Shown here: positions 17,478 to 26,755 of the stretch, in pieces | How positions within the stretch are numbered: the stretch's first letter is position 1 | Layout of the letters: every line of letters starts with the position of its first letter | Source: an uncultured Aquimarina sp. | GTDB lineage: Bacteria > Bacteroidota > Bacteroidia > Flavobacteriales > Flavobacteriaceae | NCBI RefSeq assembly: GCF_947492405.1 | Contig: NZ_CANLMP010000004.1 | Span: forward strand, 124,001 to 188,000 | DNA: 64,000 bases | Reading direction: 5' to 3' | Position numbers and translations under genes: made by a program | Notes under the pieces: generated by a model | Seen by the model: only the letters and a program-made list of their open reading frames with translations | Told to the model about the DNA's origin: nothing | Databases searched by the model: none

Positions 17478-18362
17478 ATGAAAGACAAATTATTTGAGGA
17501 AGTCATTGACAATTACGATGCACTAAAATATAGTTTACTAAAAGCGCAAACATTCGATGAGTCTCATTTTGGTTTTCCGGAAATCTATTATAAGATTATG
17601 GAAACTGATAAACAACGTGTGGATGCTTTTCATAGAGCATTTAAACTCAATAATAATTTTAAGGGTGCTACTGTCTGCGAAATTGGTGTGGGTACACTCC
17701 CATTGACCAAATTATATATGCCACATGTAAAAAAAGCATACTTAATAGAGAATAATCCTGACTTGATTCCTTTTATAAATAAAGAGATTGCCAAGTATCC
17801 ATGGGCAGATAAAGTAGAAGTAATATATGCAGATGCTTTAACCGTAGATTTACCGGAAAAAGTAGATTTTGTAGTTGGGGAACTAATGAGTATTTATTGT
17901 GCTAATGAGTTTCAGGTACAGATTTTTCAGCATATGCGAGAATTCTTAAAACCTGGTGGAAAATTATTCCCTAATCGTATTGTAAATTTTGCTCGACTAT
18001 GCGAAGCCGAAATTGACGCTGATGTTCATCATTATCCAGTTAATTTCACAAGACATCAGCCGATGTTCTTAACCCAACAGTTTTTAGTAAACGAAATCGA
18101 ATTATTAAAAGAAAAAAAACAAGGTGTAAAACTTAGTTTTTCAGTTCCTGTGTTGTTCTCTGGAACGGTAAATGCACTGTATTTAGAATCTTATGTAGAA
18201 GTGACAGAAGGATCTAATTTTACAGGCACCGATAGTTTGATGCCACCGACTGTTTTAAAAACTACCAATACACAAGAGGTAAAAGCGGGAGATCTGGTAC
18301 ATATTGACTTTAGTTTTGACTATGGTTCTTCTCTAGATGATATCAGCTGTGTCTTATCCTAA
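17478..18362 (+). CDS. Class I SAM-dependent methyltransferase, PRMT-like
   Basis: 294 residues. Motif I, VCEIGVGTLPLTKLYM (near residue 68), motif post-I ending in LIEN, and GELMSIYCANE near residue 136, which resembles the double-E loop of protein arginine methyltransferases, place it in that branch. The C-terminal 120 residues look like a beta-barrel dimer or substrate domain. Cytoplasmic; no signal peptide. It is followed 30 bases later by an orphan gene on the same strand. Substrate unknown; other small-molecule methyltransferases share this layout. Confidence 0.7.
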   Translation: MKDKLFEEVIDNYDALKYSLLKAQTFDESHFGFPEIYYKIMETDKQRVDAFHRAFKLNNNFKGATVCEIGVGTLPLTKLYMPHVKKAYLIENNPDLIPFINKEIAKYPWADKVEVIYADALTVDLPEKVDFVVGELMSIYCANEFQVQIFQHMREFLKPGGKLFPNRIVNFARLCEAEIDADVHHYPVNFTRHQPMFLTQQFLVNEIELLKEKKQGVKLSFSVPVLFSGTVNALYLESYVEVTEGSNFTGTDSLMPPTVLKTTNTQEVKAGDLVHIDFSFDYGSSLDDISCVLS

Positions 18363-18392
18363 TTTATTAGTGCTTTATTAACTGTTTAGACA

Positions 18393-19715
18393 ATGCTAAT
18401 AGACAAAATTCTTTCGTTTCTTTTTGGTGTCAAGAAATCTAAACTAAAAATTAATCAAAAAGAACAAGAACACGTAAATAGTGGATATGTAAATATATCA
18501 AAAAGGGAAATCGTTGATGTTGACAAAACATCATTAGATCAGGCGTTATGGGACAAAAAAAATAATCATTCAGAATTACTTTTAGAAATTTTTAATGAGG
18601 CTAAGTCAAAATCCGATTATGAGCACCATAATTTATGGGCTATTACTTTTAATACTTTGGATTCTTATAGTTTCTTATTTGAACAACATCCAAGTTTTAA
18701 AAAATCATTTTTATTTTATCTCATCAAATATATTATTGAAGAAAACGAAAGTAAGTATTCAGAAAAAAAACCTCCAGTTCGTTTTGTAATTGAATTATTC
18801 AATTTAATCTTAAAATCAAAATTAACGCTAAATGAAGAAGATTTTATTAAAATATTAGAACTAGTTAGGACTCCGTTAAAATATCAATTCAGTATTTCTT
18901 TTACAACAATTTTTAACAAACTAAAAAAGTTTTGTCATAACAAACAAATTAGCAATGTTCTTGTTACTTACTTGAAAACTTTTATGAAATCCGACGGTTT
19001 CAGAGAAGTAGGCAATTATTCTGAAAATGATTTTACAAGTATTGTCGAAAGAATTGTATTAAATAATTCTCTTAAAAGCCAAGGAGAATACCCTGTCTTC
19101 GTTTTATTATCTGATTATTTTGGCACCAAAGTGAATAAACATATTCAAAGTTTAGAAGTTCCAATAAATAGCTATTTATCACAGATACTTAACATATACA
19201 ACACTCATAGCCAATTAAATCACCCAAATGAAATAAGTAGTGCTATAGAAAATCAAATATCCCAAAATGGTATTCTAATCTATAGAAAGAAAATTCACAA
19301 AATGATAGAAATAGCAGCAAACTTTAAACCAAAAACTATCCGAATTATTGGAGAAAAGATTGAATGGAACCCTGGATATAGATCTTATTGTGTATATACA
19401 CATATGAGAAAAGAGAATATAAAAATCGTCAAAGGTATAGTATTATCCGCAGCCTATTATAATGACAAAAAAAGCATTCAACATATTCTAAAAATAGTAG
19501 AGCGTTGTTATACAACTTCCGATATTAGAAGGCTCGGTTCCTCTTCAAGATCATTAGGAAAAACTTGTATCTATGTGTTAGCACATTGCTTTGAAGAAAA
19601 AGGTCAAAAAGAATTAAAAATGTTATATAATCAAACTAAATTCAAATCTATCAAAAAACAAATAGAAAAAGAATCCAAAGTATTAGAAGAAACTACTGGA
19701 ACACCATTACTCTAA
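18393..19715 (+). CDS. Hypothetical helical protein, 440 residues
   Basis: I do not recognise this protein. It is rich in Lys, Asn, Ile and Leu with many predicted amphipathic helices and no membrane segment or signal peptide; HEAT-like repeats are possible. A short hydrophobic start (MLIDKILSFLFGVKK) could be a membrane-peripheral helix. Its GC is lower than that of its neighbours and its 3' end overlaps the convergent 2OG-oxygenase gene by 9 bases. It may be co-transcribed with the methyltransferase upstream. Confidence 0.6.
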   Translation: MLIDKILSFLFGVKKSKLKINQKEQEHVNSGYVNISKREIVDVDKTSLDQALWDKKNNHSELLLEIFNEAKSKSDYEHHNLWAITFNTLDSYSFLFEQHPSFKKSFLFYLIKYIIEENESKYSEKKPPVRFVIELFNLILKSKLTLNEEDFIKILELVRTPLKYQFSISFTTIFNKLKKFCHNKQISNVLVTYLKTFMKSDGFREVGNYSENDFTSIVERIVLNNSLKSQGEYPVFVLLSDYFGTKVNKHIQSLEVPINSYLSQILNIYNTHSQLNHPNEISSAIENQISQNGILIYRKKIHKMIEIAANFKPKTIRIIGEKIEWNPGYRSYCVYTHMRKENIKIVKGIVLSAAYYNDKKSIQHILKIVERCYTTSDIRRLGSSSRSLGKTCIYVLAHCFEEKGQKELKMLYNQTKFKSIKKQIEKESKVLEETTGTPLL

Positions 19716-20615
19716 AATATCCATATCAAATCCGATGATATCCCGTATTCCAGGTTTTGTAATATCTTCTGGCTCGATGGGCGTCACATAATGCCAAAGG
19801 TCATTCCCAAAAGTGAACTCCTCGCCTGTATCAGCCTGAAAAATAAATTCTCCTGGTTCTAATACTTTTTTATAGATGAGTTCATTGCTATCTAAGGTTG
19901 TTTTTTCATAAATCTGACTTTCGGCACCAATGATATTTTGTCGGTTTACTACCAATGCAGACATAATATATTGTGCCCCATCTTCATGAACTCCTTCTGG
20001 AGAATTTTCCCCTTTTATTTTTTCCTTAGAAATAGTTCTCATAAAATGACTGGTGATTTGGATCTTACGTACTTCTGGATGTATCTTTTTGACTAAACCA
20101 GCCATTTTTTTAAGTAACTCAAAAAACAATTCGTTCTCTACTGCTTCTCTAGCGGCTTGTTTAAAAACTCGCTTCCATACTCTAAAATCATCCACATCTT
20201 GCTCAAATCCTTGTGATACTATTCTTTCTGCAAAATACTGATCATCCCAAATTTCAATCAAAAAAGTAGCAATATTGCGTTGTCTTGTAATTGTAGATAA
20301 CTGATCAAATTCTTGTTTTTGATTCTCATCTAATTGCTGTATCCAATATGCTAAAGCATCTATTGATTGTGTGCCTTCAAAATAGGGTTTATGAAGCTTC
20401 TCAATAGCATCCAAATCCGAAGAAAAACTAGTCTTCAAAAAGGTGATTTGTTTGCTTCTTACTAAATATACATCATCCTGTAATGCAGAAAAAAAAGGTT
20501 TAAAAAAGTGAAGAAAAGAACTTACATTTATTCTTAAATCTGCAACACTACCAACCCGAATGGGTGATTTAATAGTTCTGCCTATTTGCTTTGATATTTC
20601 TTTTTCAGTAATCAT
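19707..20615 (-). CDS. 2OG-Fe(II) dioxygenase family protein (BsmA/IDO-like)
   Basis: 302 residues. The iron ligands appear as HED in GVHEDGAQY (near residue 216) and a distal His in LWHYVTPIEP (near 276), followed by an Arg in GIRDIIGFD that would bind 2-oxoglutarate. This layout matches the 2OG-Fe dioxygenase family that includes bacterial isoleucine hydroxylase and BsmA. Its start overlaps the stop of the helicase gene by 4 bases (ATGA), so the two are translationally coupled. Substrate unknown; the helicase link suggests it is not a free-amino-acid enzyme, but that is conjecture. Confidence 0.75.
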   Translation of the reverse strand: MITEKEISKQIGRTIKSPIRVGSVADLRINVSSFLHFFKPFFSALQDDVYLVRSKQITFLKTSFSSDLDAIEKLHKPYFEGTQSIDALAYWIQQLDENQKQEFDQLSTITRQRNIATFLIEIWDDQYFAERIVSQGFEQDVDDFRVWKRVFKQAAREAVENELFFELLKKMAGLVKKIHPEVRKIQITSHFMRTISKEKIKGENSPEGVHEDGAQYIMSALVVNRQNIIGAESQIYEKTTLDSNELIYKKVLEPGEFIFQADTGEEFTFGNDLWHYVTPIEPEDITKPGIRDIIGFDMDILE

Positions 20616-23329
20616 TTCTTAATTCTAACTTTCTTTGCAATATGATCCAAACATGCCTCCTTATTATGCAACCAGTAAGCGTACGGTATCGTTATAATAG
20701 GTATTTGTGTTCTAAAGAGTGTTTTGTATTGTTCTATAGAAAATGTTTTTTCCAATGTTCCTGGGTATCCAACCAAATCAATACATACCGTTCTTTGGTT
20801 AAAAGTTACTAAAATATCCATTATATATCCAGCTAATGAATAATTGACAATAATATCTTCTTCTTGGATTCCTAATTGAATTAATTCTTCGTGTACTTCT
20901 GTTGCAAAATTATCAATATATTCTTCCGCTCGATTATGTTGATGATGTATTCTAGTCTCTGATAGGTAATCAATTAATAAATGTTTATTCTTAAAATTCT
21001 TAGGATCAAAAGAATAATACAAAAACTGTTTTTGTTTAGCACGAGTTATACTTACATTAAATACATCTTCTCTATCTAAATATTGAAAAACAGAACTGCT
21101 TATGTTGTTATCAATGGTAAATGTGATATACATTTGATCACGTTCCTCTCCTTGAAATTCGAAAGGTGTTCCAACGGCTATTTTGTGTTTCTTTATCGCG
21201 GCAAGATCATATTCTTCTATCTTATTCTTTAGGTAATTTACCTGATCTCTAAAAGGAGAAAGAATACCTATTGTCGTTGCTACGCCAGCCGCAATCTGAA
21301 TTTCCTGATCAATTATTTGTTGTACATCTTCTAAAATTTTGTTAGCCTCACTAAGATTAGTCCCATCTTTTAGTTTTTCGCCTTCACAAAATATCCAATG
21401 TACCGCAGAAGATTTATGATGAATTTGTAAATCTGACATCACCTTTAACTTATCAAAATAAAATTTCTGATTACTATATCGGATAATACTAGGAACACTG
21501 CGATAATGTTCATCAAGAAAATGAATATTACTGTTAGAAGGAAGTCGTTCCATCGCATAATCCAAGAAACTCGTTTCCTTGTAATTCATTACATCCTCTC
21601 CCTTTATCAGACCGTAATTATTGGCAGTAATTTCCATTACCTGTCTAGATAAAAAAGAAACGTGTCTTAGTTGTTTTGGATCACCAACGACGACCACTTT
21701 TTTTGCTCTGGCCAATACAGGAATCATGGTCGTAATATCACATTGGGAAGCTTCATCTATAATAGCTACATCAAAAATATCGTTTTCTAAAGGAAACACA
21801 TTACTAACATCTGTTGACTTTGTAATCCAAATAGGTAGGCATTGTAATACTGATATAAAATTGATATCCTGAAATAAACGATCTCTTTCTACAACATCTT
21901 TAGTTTTTACAAGCTTCAATAGTTGAGAAAAAGTTCGATCTTTCTGTAATAAATTAGAAATTTTATCTTGATATTTTAAAGAAATGATCTCTTTAATCAG
22001 CTTATTTCTTTGATGAATATAATGATCTAACAATTCTATTAACTGCCAAAAAGGATATTCTTCTAATACTTTTTTAGAGACATATTTTCGTTTTAATCTT
22101 TTAAAAAAAGAAGGTTTGTGATCCAAAAATAGCTCAGCATTTTTAATTTCTCTACCTTCTCTTTCCTGTATTTCTTCGCTTATCTCCTTTATTTTATTTT
22201 TAGCATAATCAATTTCAGCTTGCTTTTTAGGAATAAAATAATCCCCTCCAGATTTTCTAAACCTGGTAATTGATTCTATTTTCTTTCTTAAGGTAGCACG
22301 ATGACTTCTACCAGAACCTGCTCTAATAGACAGCCCTTTTACTCCTAAATCTTGTATAATTTTATCTTGGAGTACGTCTATTGCTTGATCGGATTTAGAA
22401 CAGATCAATACACTTTTATTATGGTATACTTGATCTAGAGCTAGCGAAGCAATGGTGTACGATTTACCGGTTCCCGGAGGACCAATTACAACGGTAATAT
22501 CATTTGATTTTACGGCCTGAATAATATCTAATTGTGACTCACTAAGATTAGAAGGTACATATATAGCTTCTCTCGATTTAGTTTCTTTATCAACATCTAC
22601 TTTTCTTCTGGAAAAGAAACCTCTAAGTGTATCATTAAATAAATGTCTTTCTTTTATCTCATCAATTTCATGTAAAACATTTCTGCTAGATTTTGATTTC
22701 TCGATAATACCCAAAGCAATTGCGGGAAGTAATTTTAGAGAGGTAGATTTTAAATGACTTCTTAGTTTCTCTCCCGAGATAAGCTCAGGCAAATCTTCTA
22801 GGGCAATAGTATCTATTTTTATATTTTCTTTGAGCTTTCTGGCAATTGCTCTTATATCTTGTTTACCAGGCTCCTGATCATTAATCAATGATTTTATCTC
22901 CAAAACAAACGAATCATCAAGGTTATAATTAGATTTCAGCACATTCAATAAAGCATCATTCGTTCTATTTTCTTCAAAATTATAATTGATATGATATAAT
23001 GCTTCATTATTAATTTCTAATGAAGCAGGAGTAATAATTAAGGGAGCACATATTGTTCTCTTTTTACCTAAAAAAGTAAGCTTGCCAGTGATAAAAAAAC
23101 TACAGGCTATAAATGTTTTCTCTTTTCGGTGAATCTCAAGATACTTATACAACTCTTCGCCAAAATTGGTTTTCATAAAGGTTGTATCCTCCTCACGATA
23201 GAGTTGATCAATAGTATTTAGAAAGAATCGTTTATGAACTTTTGTTCCTAAAAAATTTAATATATCATTATCTCTAAATTCTTGTTTATAACAATCCTGA
23301 TAGTACGATAAGACTTTTTCTATGTGCAT
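20612..23329 (-). CDS. SF1 (UPF1/DNA2-type) helicase with C-terminal nuclease-like domain
   Basis: 905 residues. After about 260 N-terminal residues of unknown fold come Walker A GPPGTGKSYT (near 281), a coiled-coil insertion (about 330-440), Walker B DEASQCD (near 525), GDPKQL (near 550), and motifs V-VI FQGEERD and SITRAKQ (near 720 and 755). The last 100 residues (MDILVTF...VCIDLVGYPG) resemble a PD-(D/E)xK nuclease of the DUF559/Vsr type, with the acidic pair in two strands. Such helicases unwind RNA or DNA; together with the clustered oxygenase and AAA+ genes this looks like a nucleic-acid-related stress or defence module. Confidence 0.85.
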   Translation of the reverse strand: MHIEKVLSYYQDCYKQEFRDNDILNFLGTKVHKRFFLNTIDQLYREEDTTFMKTNFGEELYKYLEIHRKEKTFIACSFFITGKLTFLGKKRTICAPLIITPASLEINNEALYHINYNFEENRTNDALLNVLKSNYNLDDSFVLEIKSLINDQEPGKQDIRAIARKLKENIKIDTIALEDLPELISGEKLRSHLKSTSLKLLPAIALGIIEKSKSSRNVLHEIDEIKERHLFNDTLRGFFSRRKVDVDKETKSREAIYVPSNLSESQLDIIQAVKSNDITVVIGPPGTGKSYTIASLALDQVYHNKSVLICSKSDQAIDVLQDKIIQDLGVKGLSIRAGSGRSHRATLRKKIESITRFRKSGGDYFIPKKQAEIDYAKNKIKEISEEIQEREGREIKNAELFLDHKPSFFKRLKRKYVSKKVLEEYPFWQLIELLDHYIHQRNKLIKEIISLKYQDKISNLLQKDRTFSQLLKLVKTKDVVERDRLFQDINFISVLQCLPIWITKSTDVSNVFPLENDIFDVAIIDEASQCDITTMIPVLARAKKVVVVGDPKQLRHVSFLSRQVMEITANNYGLIKGEDVMNYKETSFLDYAMERLPSNSNIHFLDEHYRSVPSIIRYSNQKFYFDKLKVMSDLQIHHKSSAVHWIFCEGEKLKDGTNLSEANKILEDVQQIIDQEIQIAAGVATTIGILSPFRDQVNYLKNKIEEYDLAAIKKHKIAVGTPFEFQGEERDQMYITFTIDNNISSSVFQYLDREDVFNVSITRAKQKQFLYYSFDPKNFKNKHLLIDYLSETRIHHQHNRAEEYIDNFATEVHEELIQLGIQEEDIIVNYSLAGYIMDILVTFNQRTVCIDLVGYPGTLEKTFSIEQYKTLFRTQIPIITIPYAYWLHNKEACLDHIAKKVRIKK

Positions 23330-23358
23330 AGAAGGCTATTTTTGATCATAAAACATTT

Positions 23359-23916
23359 CTAGATTTGAAACAAGTGTCTATTTAATCCCATTATAATTCC
23401 TAAAGAAAACATATTGAAACCAAAAACAGCAGCTAAGATCATTAAAAAATAATCTTGATTTTTCATTCCTTCTTTAATTAAAATATTCAATTTTTCAGTT
23501 TGAAATTTTCGGTTACTTAAAATTTTTTCAGATTTCAAAATGGGGTGTTTTGACATAAACTCCTCCAAATTTTCAAATCTAAGTTCATATATTCCATTCT
23601 TATCTACCGAAAAATACCACTGACTAAAACATCTTTTTCTTTTCCTTAGAAAAGAAGGTTTAAAAAAAAATTCATGTAAAACCAAATTGCTGCTTTCTGA
23701 TGAGGATAATTTAAGGTTAAGATTCTTTACATTAAAATCAGGTGTTAATCCAACAAAAGAAATTGCATACATTCCAGATTTATTGATATTAAACTTCAAT
23801 GGGAATTCTAATATACTACTTTCTACGATTTCTTTTAGACGACTTTTTTTAACAAAAAGCTTAACAGCTATTATTAAAAGTATAAACCCAACGACTGTTA
23901 AAAAAATAAATATCAT
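23359..23916 (-). CDS. Hypothetical membrane protein, 185 residues
   Basis: Not recognised. A transmembrane segment at residues 2-22 and another near the C-terminus (about 155-175, FLMILAAVFGFNMFSLGIIM) flank a soluble part rich in beta strands and Lys. It sits between the helicase and AAA+ genes with spacers of 8 to 29 bases on the same strand, so it belongs to this cluster. It could anchor the cluster proteins to the membrane. No signal for another family. Confidence 0.6.
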   Translation of the reverse strand: MIFIFLTVVGFILLIIAVKLFVKKSRLKEIVESSILEFPLKFNINKSGMYAISFVGLTPDFNVKNLNLKLSSSESSNLVLHEFFFKPSFLRKRKRCFSQWYFSVDKNGIYELRFENLEEFMSKHPILKSEKILSNRKFQTEKLNILIKEGMKNQDYFLMILAAVFGFNMFSLGIIMGLNRHLFQI

Positions 23917-23924
23917 AGGCCTAG

Positions 23925-25862
23925 TTAAGCTTCTTCCTCGTCTTTCTGAAACCTTAAATAATCATCAACGGTTTGATTGATAGGCGGAATATCATCCTCA
24001 ACGATTGTTTTTAGTAATTCTTCTGTGAGTGGTGTAATAGATACAATACGATTCGCTTGATACTCTATGATTTTTTCGAACAAGTTTCTAGCAACTCTTG
24101 CATTACCGAAACTCTTGTGTCTTTTTTCGTATAACTTATCAAAGATAAACTCTAGCTTTTCTTTTGCTTCGTCTGCCAATACAAAATCATTTTTCAAACA
24201 AAACAATTCAAAGATTCCGATTAGCTCTTTTGGTTTATAATGATCAAAAGTAAAGTATCTATTAAATCGTGATTGTAGTCCAGGATTCGATTCTATAAAC
24301 TCCTCCATCTCATCAGGATATCCCGCAACGATCACCACTAATTGATCTCGGTGATCTTCCATCTTTTTTAGTAATACCTCTACGGCTTCATTACCAAAGT
24401 CTTTTTTATTATCCTTAGCCAGAGAATATGCTTCATCAATAAACAATACTCCATCCAACGAAGTCTTTATAACTTCTTCTACTTTTAGAGCAGTTTGACC
24501 TACATAACCTGCTACCATTCCGGTTCTGTCGGTTTCCACCAGATGTCCTTTTTCTAAATACCCTAAGTGCTTATATATTTTAGACACTAAACGAGCTACA
24601 GTTGTTTTACCTGTACCTGGAGGTCCCATAAAAACTGAATGCAATGAATTGTTCACATTCTTCAGTCCTTTTTCTTCTCTTAGCTTTTGAACCTTCAAAA
24701 AGTTAGACAATTCTTTTACGGAAGTTTTGATATTATCTAAACCAATCAATTCATTCAACTCATCCATCACATCATCCAAGGTCTCATTCTCATCGATCTC
24801 TGTTTGCTTTACTCCTTCTAATTTTTCTTTAGGATGTTGTAATTTACTATTGATCTTCTTCAGTAAGGCTGTCTCTTCCTCAGAGATTGTCCCATCCGCT
24901 TTAGTTATCAAAGAAGCTATTCTATATAAAAATGATGCTGAATTAGCAAAATGCTGGCTGTCTAATCGTTTTAAAAGTGATGGTAATAAAAATTCATTCT
25001 TATATTCATTGCCTAAATCAAAAAGACTAGCTGTTTTAATTACTTCTATGTTTTCATCAAACTTTTCTGATTGAACAAATTTGTTAATCCGTTCTATAGA
25101 CAAAGAAGCTATAATATCATTTCCCTGAAGTTTCTCGAACATAAATGCTAATAAAAATTTCACCTTAGCATCTGCAACCGTATTCTTGTTATCACTCAAT
25201 GGATAAATCATGTTGAATACTCTAATGATATCCTGAAGAATTACATGTTCTGCCTTAAACTCTAGCGCATCATCAGTCTTATGAACAATAGCATTGATTG
25301 TATTAGAAAACCGTTTGTTATTATTTAAATCTTCTGCCAGATTCTGAATCTTTTCGCCTTCATTTTTTAGAATTTGTAGAAACTCATAATCGATATCAAA
25401 CTCTTGAGTGGTGTCTTCTTTTTGGTTTACAAAATCCTTAAACTTATTGGTAAAATCGGATAAATTCTTTTTCTCATCTTTTTTGGTTAATAAAAAATCA
25501 TCTACTAAATCATTTAATAAGGCGACATGCTCTTTTGGGAAGGCACTAAACTTTACATCCTGAAATACATCTTTATCTAATGGAATACTGGTTTCTGCAA
25601 TATGGATATTCTGATTAGTAATTATAAGATCTAATTCATCAATAGATTCTTTTAAGGAATACAATACCAACAAATCTTCATCTTTAATTCTCAAGGTGGG
25701 AAACGCAGATGAGATAGACAGAATTTTTAACGGATTAACTGATTTTCCTTTAAAAAAAGAAGCTTTATCTTCTTGAGTTAATTTTGAAAAAAACTGATCT
25801 GTGGCTTTATGGTATTTTCTGTTGGTCATACGTAGTAAATTCTCTATAAGTTTTGATGTCAC
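23925..25862 (-). CDS. AAA+ ATPase, CbbX/SpoVK type, with TerB-like domain
   Basis: 645 residues. The N-terminal 280 residues are helical and unrecognised. Residues about 310-345 (RIASLITKADGTISEEE) match the TerB-like calcium/metal-stress helical domain with its acidic turn. The AAA+ module begins near 400: Walker A GPPGTGKTT, pore-loop/VGQTALKVEE, Walker B GVLFIDEAYSL, sensor 1 VIVAGYPDEME, arginine finger NPGLQSRFNRY. SpoVK/CbbX proteins remodel protein complexes. TerB plus AAA+ ATPase in one chain beside PspA- and ABC-like genes recalls the Ter-type stress systems described by comparative genomics. Confidence 0.85.
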   Translation of the reverse strand: MTSKLIENLLRMTNRKYHKATDQFFSKLTQEDKASFFKGKSVNPLKILSISSAFPTLRIKDEDLLVLYSLKESIDELDLIITNQNIHIAETSIPLDKDVFQDVKFSAFPKEHVALLNDLVDDFLLTKKDEKKNLSDFTNKFKDFVNQKEDTTQEFDIDYEFLQILKNEGEKIQNLAEDLNNNKRFSNTINAIVHKTDDALEFKAEHVILQDIIRVFNMIYPLSDNKNTVADAKVKFLLAFMFEKLQGNDIIASLSIERINKFVQSEKFDENIEVIKTASLFDLGNEYKNEFLLPSLLKRLDSQHFANSASFLYRIASLITKADGTISEEETALLKKINSKLQHPKEKLEGVKQTEIDENETLDDVMDELNELIGLDNIKTSVKELSNFLKVQKLREEKGLKNVNNSLHSVFMGPPGTGKTTVARLVSKIYKHLGYLEKGHLVETDRTGMVAGYVGQTALKVEEVIKTSLDGVLFIDEAYSLAKDNKKDFGNEAVEVLLKKMEDHRDQLVVIVAGYPDEMEEFIESNPGLQSRFNRYFTFDHYKPKELIGIFELFCLKNDFVLADEAKEKLEFIFDKLYEKRHKSFGNARVARNLFEKIIEYQANRIVSITPLTEELLKTIVEDDIPPINQTVDDYLRFQKDEEEA

Positions 25863-25918
25863 ACTGAGCTTGTCGAAGTGTTACGATCGCAATAGTCTTC
25901 GAAAGGCTCAGACTGACA
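25860..25918 (+). repeat. Interspersed palindromic repeat between the AAA+ and ABC genes
   Basis: CACACTGAGCTTGTCGAAGT is followed by GTCTTCGAAAGGCTCAGACTGACAT, two inverted half-copies of the repeat seen at 6478 and 51465. It slightly overlaps the start of the AAA+ gene. Confidence 0.6.
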
Positions 25919-25944
25919 TTCAATATATCTGAAAAAACTCTCTT

Positions 25945-26754
25945 TTAACTCCCAGCATCAATCTGCATCATTGCATCTTCTACTTCATGTACTAATTCAT
26001 CAAAGTGCGCTAATCTCTTTGTTTCTCTCGTTCTATTAAATGGTAAATCGATATCGATATGTTTTACAAAATGTGAAGGCGCATGCTTCATAATATAAAT
26101 ATCATCTGCTAAATACACTGCTTCCTGAATATCGTGAGTAACAAATAAAATCGTAGGACTAAACTTTTCCCAAATACCAATTAGTAAATCCTGCATCTGT
26201 AAACGGGTTTTAATATCTAATGCCCCAAAAGGTTCATCCATCAATAAGATTTCTGGATTAGACATTAAACTTCTGGCAATCGCTACACGTTGTAATTGTC
26301 CTCCAGAAAGTGTAGGATATTGCGCATACTTCTTTTGGTGGCCATCCAATCCAACCAATTGGATCATCTCCATCGCTTTTTCGTCTCTTTCTTTCTTAGA
26401 AATCCCTTTAAAACGTAGGCCTAAACCAACATTATCTAATACGGTCATCCAAGGCAACGATGAATATTGCTGAAACACCATACTCACCCTATTCTCCTTA
26501 CTAACAGGTTTCCCCTTTACCAACACAGTTCCTGCAGTTGGTTCTTGTAACCCTGCTATATATCGTAACAAAGTAGATTTACCACATCCTGACATCCCTA
26601 ATATGACAGAAAACTGTCCTTGCATTGGTTTATCCTCTACTAATAAATCTAGGTTTTCTATAATTTTGGTTTTCCCTCCATCGTAGGATTGAGAAATCCC
26701 TCTAAGTTCTATAACATTAGGAGCCTGAGGAGTATCTGTAAACTGTAATGCCAT
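25945..26754 (-). CDS. ABC transporter ATP-binding protein, nitrate/taurine (SsuB/TauB) type
   Basis: 269 residues. Walker A GMSGCGKST (near residue 54), Q-loop VFQQYSSLPW, signature LSGGQLQRVAIARSL (near 148) and Walker B ILLMDEPFGALD are complete. The short length and context fit the NitD/SsuB branch that imports small anions or sulfonates. The stop-to-start spacing to the permease gene is 1 base. Together with the permease and the OmpA-fused binding protein it forms a full importer, but the passenger is not predictable. Confidence 0.85.
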   Translation of the reverse strand: MALQFTDTPQAPNVIELRGISQSYDGGKTKIIENLDLLVEDKPMQGQFSVILGMSGCGKSTLLRYIAGLQEPTAGTVLVKGKPVSKENRVSMVFQQYSSLPWMTVLDNVGLGLRFKGISKKERDEKAMEMIQLVGLDGHQKKYAQYPTLSGGQLQRVAIARSLMSNPEILLMDEPFGALDIKTRLQMQDLLIGIWEKFSPTILFVTHDIQEAVYLADDIYIMKHAPSHFVKHIDIDLPFNRTRETKRLAHFDELVHEVEDAMMQIDAGS

Positions 26755-26755
26755 A

